Below are positions 57,445 through 64,000 of a stretch of DNA of 64,000 nucleotides, piece after piece (within the stretch, counting starts at the first letter, position 1; every line of letters begins with the position of its first letter). Under the pieces are notes generated by a model. It was not told the DNA's origin. It ran no database searches and saw only the letters and a program-made list of their open reading frames with translations. The stretch comes from Tetramitus jugosus (lineage: Eukaryota; Heterolobosea; Eutetramitea; Acrasida; Vahlkampfiidae), in NCBI GenBank assembly GCA_937625935.1, contig OW569387.1:248001-312000 (forward strand), given 5' to 3'. The translations under genes and the position numbers were made by a program.

Positions 57445-58044
57445 ATGATGGCTGAATCTCCACTGCAACAATTTGAACAACAACCTTCACATATCTATCC
57501 CAGTCAGACTGTGACTGTTCGGAGAGGCGGCTTTGCCATCCACACGGATATAGAAGATGCGTACCATAGTTTGAAACAAAACAACAAGTACAGATTCATT
57601 ATACTGAAACTGGACACTGAACGATGGGAAGAAATGACATTGGAGCACGTTGGAGATCGATGGAACTCGTGGAAGGATTTTGTGGAACTGTTGCCAACAA
57701 ACGATTGTCGCTACGGTATCATTGAACTCGATTTTAACAATGACGAAAAACCGTTTTCTCAGAGTAGGCTCGTGTTTGTTCGATGGGCACCGGAGGGTGC
57801 AACCATCAAGAGCAAGATGCTGTATGCTGCGAGCAGTGCTTTGCTAAAGAATAGATATGCATGTGATCTGACACTGCAGGCAACGAGTGCTCAGGATGTT
57901 TCAATGGATGGAATTCTGGATATTGTGAGTCCGAACAATGAAGCAACGTTGCGTGTTCCGAAGGCTCCCACGGATCTTGTGCGTAACTTGCGACAGTGTC
58001 AAACGAAAGCTGTTCTGCCCGATGTCAGTATTTCTTTTCTTTGA
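57445..58044 (+). CDS. ADF/cofilin-family actin-binding protein (extended form)
   Basis: 199 residues; ADF/cofilins are usually 135-165. Core: IHTDIEDAYHSLKQNNKYRF, IILKLD, CRYGIIELDFNNDEKPFSQS, RLVFVRWAPEGATIKSKMLY then AASSALLKN. The strand-plus-long-helix W-x-P-x-x-A-x-x-x-x-K-M-x-Y-A-x-S motif is the actin-binding helix of the ADF-homology fold. The N-terminus is extended by ~25 residues (no Ser at position 2-3 in the usual context), and a ~50-residue tail follows the core (SPNNEATLRVPKAPTDLVRN). It likely severs or remodels actin in amoeboid movement. Confidence 0.85.
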   Translation: MMAESPLQQFEQQPSHIYPSQTVTVRRGGFAIHTDIEDAYHSLKQNNKYRFIILKLDTERWEEMTLEHVGDRWNSWKDFVELLPTNDCRYGIIELDFNNDEKPFSQSRLVFVRWAPEGATIKSKMLYAASSALLKNRYACDLTLQATSAQDVSMDGILDIVSPNNEATLRVPKAPTDLVRNLRQCQTKAVLPDVSISFL

Positions 58045-58333
58045 TTGTAATAAACACCATTGTAAATAATTCTGTTAGTACCATTTGTATTGAGTACCAG
58101 GGATTCTATCCAAGGGTCTCTAGAGGAATTGCGTGCGTGACACATGACATTCCAACTGGCTTGGTAAATTGAAAGAATGATGTGGCAGCACAGGTTCAAA
58201 AACACGCTTCACCCCAAATTGAATTCCGCCACATCATTTCTCCCGCCACCCTCGAAAAAAAAAACATCTTGTTGTTGGACATCACAAACAAACAAAATCA
58301 TCATCCACCTGCTTGTCATAAATACTATATAAA

Positions 58334-60547
58334 ATGTCCAGCCAACAACAACAGCGCTCACTCATTGTACGAAGCTGCCTGTTGGTTTTGTTGCTGCTCA
58401 CTATTGCAGCTACTGTACTTGCCGCCAAAAAAACGGCAAAAAAAGCTCCTCTACAGCTTCGCGCCAAAATCGACAGCTCATTGTTCAAGAACAGACAGGG
58501 TCCACCCAGTGAGTTCAATCAACACAAATTGCCTGAACCAAGTCAAGCATCCCAGTCATCTGACTCTGCACTGTTGCCCATCCGTTTCCAACAGAGCCCT
58601 TCAGATGCTAAAAAGCTTGTTTGGACTGGAAAGCTACCAGTCGACAGCACTACAATGATCTCATTGTCTCTCATGAGTGTCTTGGCAAAGCAACTCGAAG
58701 TAAAGCTATTGGATCAAAGAGAGAATGAAAAGCCAGTCATCAAGTCTCAAATTGAATGGATGGGTTTCAATGAACAAAACGGTGTTCCTACTTTGAGCTA
58801 CCATGTACAGAATTTACAACCAGGAATGCGTTTGTTTGAGATTACTTGCCCAAGTGATGCACCAGAGCTGTCCATGATCAATGACAGACAACCTCATGTT
58901 CAACTATTGTTGTTCAATGACTCTCCTGTGCGATCTCAAACTCAATTGCTCAATTATGAGTTGCAAGTGGGTGAAACCATTGGATTCACTGCCTTTTTGT
59001 TTGAGGGAAGATCGGACAAGACTGCTGCTGCTGTTCCTTTGAGCTCTTCCTCCGCATCCTCTTCCACCAATCAACCAAAGCCTATTCGTCTTGGTGATTT
59101 GGCCAATCCTGCCACCTCTAGCATTATTGCTGATATGGATGTGACGATGCCTGATGGTGAAGAACGTATCTTTACCATGCACGACAATGGTATGCTTGGT
59201 GATGGACAGGCAAATGACGGTGTGTTTGGTGCTTCATTGAAGGCCACTCAACCAGGTATCTATGTGGTTCAAGTGGTGATGAGAGCTCAGATTGATGTCT
59301 CCAACACTAACAACAACCATACTGCCAAGGGTGAACCAATCTCTATTTTGCGTACTTCACAACACGTGATTACTGTTGTTGAAGATGCAATGACACTCAT
59401 TCCTGACAGAGCATCCCTTGAAGTGTCTCAAAACGATGAAATGATTGACATTGTTTTGAACGCAAAGCCATACAGTGAAGAGACATTTGGAAAGCAATTT
59501 GTTGCTTATGCTGAAGTTTATGGTGCTTCCTTGGAGAGCAATGGAAAGGATTTTGTTCCTGTTGCTTGGATCAACGGTATGACTATTGCCGAGAAGGATG
59601 AGGCCACTGGACTCGTTGTGCTCAAACTCAAGATGAGTGCCAACTGGCTCTCATTGGCAAAGGCCTCCCTGCCACTCAAACTCAAGAACGTGTACGTCTT
59701 GGATGTGAATACATTTGTACCATTGAGCACTTTGGCTGAGACTGCAGAGTTGTCTTCCGCTGTCAATGCAAAGAAGCTCTTGTTGACCCATCCAATGTTT
59801 TTGAACTACAATGGCACCATTACTCAGAACATGAAGACTGGACCACGTCCTGTTGCTCTCATGCAATCAACCAGAAAGGCTGCTTCCAATGGACACAAGT
59901 TGTTGCTCGTCCACGGATACTGCGCTGCTGGCAATCCATTCTCTGAGGAAGACTTTACTAACTATGAGGCATTCTTGGATCCATCTCAAAGCAGAAGCAA
60001 CGACGAGTTTGCCAAGTTGATTGCAGAGTTTGCACAAGACTTCTCATCAATCAGTGTTATTGGTCACTCTCAAGGTGGTTTGGCTTCCTTGCACTTGCTC
60101 AACTTCTACTGGTCTCATGCTGATAATGCAAAGTCCACTGCTGACTACAGAGTGCTTCAATCCGTTGGTTCTCCATACAGAGGAACTGGATTGGCAGGCA
60201 CTTTGGCCTCTATCGGTAAGGCTGTTGGCTTTGGTTGTGGTTCAAACACTGATTTGACCCATGACGGTGCAGAGAGATGGTTGTCTACGATCTCCATGGA
60301 CGCAAGATCCAACGTCTACTATCACACCAGTCAATACGAGCCATACTCTTGGTGTAACATTGCTGCAAATGCTGTCTTGTCTTGGCCTAATGACGGTACC
60401 ACCGAACAAAAGTATAACAACTTGGACGGTGCAACATCGGTTGTCCATTTGGAGGGATGGTGCCACACTAGTGGAATGAAGTATCCATCTCAATGTACCA
60501 ACCATGAACAAAACAAGGTCATGAACAGTCTTGCTCACCCAAAGTAA
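58334..60547 (+). CDS. Secreted alpha/beta-hydrolase (lipase/esterase-like) with a bacterial-type beta domain
   Basis: 737 residues. The signal peptide is clear (VRSCLLVLLLLTIAATVLAA). A beta-rich N-terminal half holds IIADMDVTMPDGEERIFTMH then DNGMLGDGQANDGVFGASL, a Ca-binding-like D-x-G-x-x-G-D-x-x-x-x-D-G-V pattern common in bacterial secreted proteins. The C-terminal hydrolase domain has LLLVHGYCAAGNPF (oxyanion strand), the nucleophile elbow VIGHSQGGLASLHLL (Ser579), SVGSPYRGTGLAG, and a candidate His in VVHLEGWCHTSG near residue 715. Likely a digestive or lysosomal lipase/esterase; the substrate is unknown. A bacterial origin for the combination is possible. Confidence 0.8.
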   Translation: MSSQQQQRSLIVRSCLLVLLLLTIAATVLAAKKTAKKAPLQLRAKIDSSLFKNRQGPPSEFNQHKLPEPSQASQSSDSALLPIRFQQSPSDAKKLVWTGKLPVDSTTMISLSLMSVLAKQLEVKLLDQRENEKPVIKSQIEWMGFNEQNGVPTLSYHVQNLQPGMRLFEITCPSDAPELSMINDRQPHVQLLLFNDSPVRSQTQLLNYELQVGETIGFTAFLFEGRSDKTAAAVPLSSSSASSSTNQPKPIRLGDLANPATSSIIADMDVTMPDGEERIFTMHDNGMLGDGQANDGVFGASLKATQPGIYVVQVVMRAQIDVSNTNNNHTAKGEPISILRTSQHVITVVEDAMTLIPDRASLEVSQNDEMIDIVLNAKPYSEETFGKQFVAYAEVYGASLESNGKDFVPVAWINGMTIAEKDEATGLVVLKLKMSANWLSLAKASLPLKLKNVYVLDVNTFVPLSTLAETAELSSAVNAKKLLLTHPMFLNYNGTITQNMKTGPRPVALMQSTRKAASNGHKLLLVHGYCAAGNPFSEEDFTNYEAFLDPSQSRSNDEFAKLIAEFAQDFSSISVIGHSQGGLASLHLLNFYWSHADNAKSTADYRVLQSVGSPYRGTGLAGTLASIGKAVGFGCGSNTDLTHDGAERWLSTISMDARSNVYYHTSQYEPYSWCNIAANAVLSWPNDGTTEQKYNNLDGATSVVHLEGWCHTSGMKYPSQCTNHEQNKVMNSLAHPK

Positions 60548-60634
60548 ATGAACCATTGTCTTGATTCACATTTCCGAATTCCAATACCTCGTTGTTCGTA
60601 AATTCGTCTTGATCAAAAAACGTTCTAACTACAC

Positions 60635-61947
60635 ATGTCATCAGCACAGGGTATATGGAATCCCAAATCTGATGAGATTTTGAAACGAAATGAGAGGTAC
60701 TTGGCCATCCTTCACTCTATAGGTAAGAATACCGATGAAGCTCATGCTTGCATCCAAAGATTGGAGCACCAAAGAGATATAGCCAAAAAGGTATAGATCG
60801 TTTCGTTCGACCCCTACATTAAATTACTGAACTCAAGAAGTATTTAACACATGCTGATCGTACGTATTTAGAATGAGAAGCGTTATTCAACAGTATTGCT
60901 GAAAGATTTGAGGAATCAACGCAAGACTTCCTCAATGATGGATTCAACTCCATTCAGCAAGACCGGTAATAATAGTACGTAATGTTGGGCTTCACATGCA
61001 CATCCTCTCAGTTGTTTGACTCCTAAACTCATGAACTACTAGGTAGAAACAACAAGAAAGAAGTGTGGCAACTTCCTCTACAGATCGCAGTCGAGACTTT
61101 ATCAGATGAATACTTGCTCTCAATCAATGAAAGGTATCCTGATATTGATATTGACGTAAATATGTTTACTGTGGAGGATATTCAATCGTTCGAACCAAAT
61201 TCTCGCTACTATGAACAGATGGAAGATTTGATACATTCTCCTGGCCGATCTATTCCCAAACTGAGAGATGATGTTCTCCAATACAGAATAAACGAAGAAA
61301 GAAAACGAATACAGGATGAAGAGGAGGGGAAGAAGGTAGAGCGGAAGAAGAAGTTCATCTCTCGTCTTAACGCATCAAAAAAGTTAATCTTGTTCACAAA
61401 CCTTGTACAAGGAACGAAGAAAACAAGAGTAGAAGAACCAGAGATGGAATCGAGGGAAGCTATCGAAGAACAGGAAGAAGAGGATGTCACTAGCTTGGTG
61501 AGATCAACAGTGGGAAGTTTATGGGAGAATGAAAAGTTCAAGAAGTACTTTGCACAAGAGAATCAAAAGAGGGAACACCTTGAGGGACACAAACATTCTT
61601 CGAGATATACCAGCCGGCACAGTCCTTCAAACTTTTCTTCCACCAACCATACATCCTCCTTTAACAATCGTCTCCACAAAGAAACAAGGGACGGACAAAG
61701 ATATCACACATCTGTCTCTCCCTTCGAGACAATGAAGACTAGAAATCGGTCATCCAGCTACTCGCACCCCAATTTGGCGATACCACAGAGAGATATGGGA
61801 ACAAAGCTCACCATTTCGTCAATAAGCAGACCACGCTCAGAATCACTTCTAAAAGCTCCACCGCTCTCGATCTCGTCGACCAGTAGACTTCAATCAGCTT
61901 CTCCTAATGACAATAATTACTCAAGGGAAGCCACAAGCCACAGGTGA
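60635..61947 (+). CDS. Hypothetical coiled-coil protein, three exons
   Basis: Exons 60635-60790, 60872-60974 and 61043-61947 join in phase across introns of 81 bp (GTATAG...ATTTAG) and 68 bp (GTACGT...TACTAG), giving 387 residues. Start: MSSAQGIWNPKSDEILKRNE. Exon 3 opens RNNKKEVWQLPLQIAVETLS, has a helical, charged middle (RDDVLQYRINEERKRIQDEE, EEGKKVERKKKFISRL) and an acidic patch (EAIEEQEEEDVTS), then a Ser/Arg/His-rich disordered tail (SSRYTSRHSPSNFSSTNHTS). No known domain is recognised. The correct phases at both junctions support the model. The Ser-rich tail suggests phospho-regulation. Confidence 0.65.
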
Positions 61948-61975
61948 GAGAATAGTTTAAGGAGGATGAACACTG

Positions 61976-63076
61976 TTATATGTTCTTTTTATTCACAGTG
62001 AGATCAGATGCTTGAGCTCCTGTCTGTGAAGATAAACAAACGCGATATTGAATTGAATCTACCGAGGGTACATTCGTGTCTAATTTCTCTCTGACCACAC
62101 GGAAACCATCCTTGTCATTCTTGAACACATATTCCAGCATGAGGAAGAAGATGCGACGAACAAAGGGTGAGAAATGCAATGAAAGCATCAACACAGGCCA
62201 ACATATCATTGTACACAACAAGAAGAGCAGACCAACATATCGGAACACAAATTCAACCAAAATATCATGCCAATACAATTCAAACAACGAGTATGGCAAG
62301 AAAACAAACCTCATCGCCACAATAAATACAATTGCAGGTACCAATCTCAAAACCAATAGATTCATAACAGTTGCTAATCCCCACTCCCACACAATCGTCT
62401 TCACAACTATTGAAAAAAGAACAACGGGGCCAGACAAGAACAATCGAATCATCACCCAACTGTTCCAAACTATCTGGTACATGAATGAAACAACATAATA
62501 CACTTGTCTCAGTAGAGATGACGACGTATTACTCTCACTACCATTTTCTTGTTCGTTAACTTCCATATCATTCGCATCAATTTCGCTATCATTCGTTTTG
62601 TGCTTGGCCAACCAATAATTCTTGATAGAAGCAGGCACAATCGAATCCACAAAGCTCCGTACTGGTTTCTGCAATACAGGTGGTACAAAATACTGTTCCA
62701 CATCCCGAATGATACTCTGTCTGACATGGGCACTGAATGGAGAAGAAACTACACCATTGTGATCGTCACTGCTATCATCCACTGTTGTTAACAATAGGAA
62801 TCCAATGTACAACACTAATGCACCCAACACTTCAACAAGAATCCAAGCACCTCTCCCTACCACATTTAACAAAACAGTCCAAATGAAGACCACATAGGTA
62901 GATTGTTCAACACCTTGTTCCTGACTCTTCTGTTGTACAAATCCAGGCAAGACAATTGTCATCAATTTTCGTGTCACTTGATAACCAACGGCCAATATTA
63001 ATGGCACTCCAAATAACAGAAACAACAATCCCCAGTACTTGATCAGAGAAATGGAATAATTCTTCCACTTTTTCAT
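61976..63076 (-). CDS. Hypothetical multi-pass membrane protein
   Basis: 366 residues from the first ATG (MKKWKNYSISLIKYWGLLFL). Hydrophobic spans: GLLFLLFGVPLILAVGYQV, TYVVFIWTVLLNVVGRGAWI with LVEVLGALVLYIGFLLLTTV, VYYVVSFMYQIVWNSWVMIR, LFLSGPVVLFSIVVKTIVWE, VMNLLVLRLVPAIVFIVAMR and YVGLLFLLCTMICWPVLMLS, giving six to eight helices. An acidic Asn-rich loop lies mid-protein (NDSEIDANDMEVNEQENGSE). No transporter signature is recognised. It is transcribed away from the poly(A) polymerase gene across a 142-bp gap and converges with the coiled-coil gene (28 bp). Confidence 0.65.
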   Translation of the reverse strand: MKKWKNYSISLIKYWGLLFLLFGVPLILAVGYQVTRKLMTIVLPGFVQQKSQEQGVEQSTYVVFIWTVLLNVVGRGAWILVEVLGALVLYIGFLLLTTVDDSSDDHNGVVSSPFSAHVRQSIIRDVEQYFVPPVLQKPVRSFVDSIVPASIKNYWLAKHKTNDSEIDANDMEVNEQENGSESNTSSSLLRQVYYVVSFMYQIVWNSWVMIRLFLSGPVVLFSIVVKTIVWEWGLATVMNLLVLRLVPAIVFIVAMRFVFLPYSLFELYWHDILVEFVFRYVGLLFLLCTMICWPVLMLSLHFSPFVRRIFFLMLEYVFKNDKDGFRVVREKLDTNVPSVDSIQYRVCLSSQTGAQASDLTVNKKNI

Positions 63077-63218
63077 GTTTTTGTTCCGTGATCCGATTCC
63101 AGTTTTTTCTGGAAGTCGTGAAACTTCAAAGTGCCGCCAAAAAAATTTCCACCACAAACAACGTAAACAACAACAATAACATCAATCAACTACTAACAAC
63201 AACTACTAACAACGAACA

Positions 63219-64000
63219 ATGAGCAAGGTAATCAGTGACAAATTACCAACAGCAGAAGACATCAAACAAACCAATCAAATCATCCAATACCTCAAATCTC
63301 AGCCTGGTATTTATCCGACAGAGCAAGAAGAACTACAGCGGAAAAATGCACTCTCCGCTCTTCATACCATTATTGAGCAATGGCTCTCACACGAACAATT
63401 ATCCTCATCTTCCACTAATAATACTCCGACAACAATTATTCCGATCCCTTTTCGAATAGAGACATTTGGAAGCTATGCACTCAATGTTTATCACTCGTCA
63501 AGTGATATTGACGCACTTTTACTTGTTCCCCACTTTATCAAGAAACAAAGTTTTTTCAATGGTCTCTATCGAATGTTGCAATTGGATGCAAACGTGACGG
63601 AACTCATCTCCGTGTCCGACGCGTTTGTCCCCGTGCTCAAATTTCACTTGTTGAATATTCCGATTGATTTACTGTTTTGTTCGTTGCCATTTGATCAAGT
63701 ATCGGAGAAATTTGATGTCATGGAAGATTCCATTTTGTTTTCATTGGACAGTGAATCACAGAGAGCGATTAATGGACCGAGAGTTGCTCATCAAATGATG
63801 CGTCTAGTGCCTCATTTTGATCATTTTAAAACGACACTTCAATGTGTAAAGTTGATTGCTAGACGAAGAGGATTCTATGGCAGTGTCATGGGTTATCTCG
63901 GAGGTGTATCATTGGCAGTGTTGGTTGGCATGGTTTGTCAATGTTATCCCAATGCATTGCCCAACGTGCTTTTGCATCGATTCTTCAAAATGTATGCCAG
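63219..64000 (+). CDS. PAP: Poly(A) polymerase, N-terminal part (3' end outside window)
   Basis: Open from ATG 63219 to the window edge, 260 codons. Start MSKVISDKLPTAEDIKQTNQ. The nucleotidyltransferase motif is plain: ETFGSYALNVYHSSSDIDAL with the catalytic Asp pair in SDIDAL, and the third Asp in NIPIDLLF. Then follow AFVPVLKF, INGPRVAHQMMRLVPHFDHF, TTLQCVKLIARRRGFYGSVM and GYLGGVSLAVLVGMVCQCYP, all in canonical PAP order. The enzyme adds poly(A) tails to mRNA in the nucleus. The RNA-binding C-terminal domain lies beyond the window. Confidence 0.93.
   Translation, partial: MSKVISDKLPTAEDIKQTNQIIQYLKSQPGIYPTEQEELQRKNALSALHTIIEQWLSHEQLSSSSTNNTPTTIIPIPFRIETFGSYALNVYHSSSDIDALLLVPHFIKKQSFFNGLYRMLQLDANVTELISVSDAFVPVLKFHLLNIPIDLLFCSLPFDQVSEKFDVMEDSILFSLDSESQRAINGPRVAHQMMRLVPHFDHFKTTLQCVKLIARRRGFYGSVMGYLGGVSLAVLVGMVCQCYPNALPNVLLHRFFKMYA

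Overview
The window looks like nuclear DNA of a free-living, gene-dense protist, most likely a heterolobosean amoeboflagellate such as Naegleria or a relative. This is inference from the gene style: short intergenic gaps, few and mostly short GT-AG introns (63-234 bp), Gln/Asn/Ser-rich N-termini, the standard code, a flagellar transport gene (IFT172) beside amoeba-type genes (cAMP-receptor-like GPCR, ADF/cofilin, large F-box, BTB and LRR families), and 5S rRNA genes scattered among protein genes.

Layout. (1) 1-10.9 kb is ordinary housekeeping sequence: IFT172 end, an F-box/degenerate-Rab fusion, a PatZ-like acyl-CoA-synthetase/GNAT fusion, mitochondrial ribosomal protein S16, splicing factor SLU7 and IPP isomerase. 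(2) 11.0-14.9 kb holds a tRNA-Asp gene with three non-LTR retrotransposon pieces nested in the same spot about 47-54 bp upstream of it; a loose 3' end of the same family lies at 3.7-3.8 kb. (3) 14.9-22.4 kb is a gene-poor stretch of broken gene pieces with one convincing small gene (HMG-box-like). (4) 22.4-42.9 kb is dense again: F-box/ankyrin, RCC1-like, SAR1-like, GPCR, mitochondrial carrier, 2OG oxygenase, Tat-SF1-like factor, EGF/GPS receptor, propeller protein, and F-box genes. (5) 42.9-47.2 kb carries two full 5S rRNA genes, an Hsp70 ATPase-domain gene, and relics of F-box/LRR and ABC-transporter genes whose breaks repeatedly coincide with short copies of the 5S 3' end. (6) 47.2-56.0 kb has a PrcB-like gene, an SLC38-type transporter, and a local LRR/BTB-SPRY family with one intact member each and several decayed copies. 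(7) 56.2-64.0 kb is housekeeping again: a Qa-SNARE without membrane anchor, an ADF/cofilin-like protein, a secreted hydrolase, a three-exon coiled-coil protein, a multi-pass membrane protein and the start of poly(A) polymerase.

The strongest candidates for undescribed biology are the tRNA-upstream insertion of the retrotransposon family, strikingly parallel to Dictyostelium TRE5 elements; its paired 3' hairpins kept by compensatory changes; the F-box plus pseudo-Rab plus CAAX protein; and the recurrent joining of 5S rRNA tails to broken gene fragments. All functional names rest on reading motifs by eye; no database search was possible.
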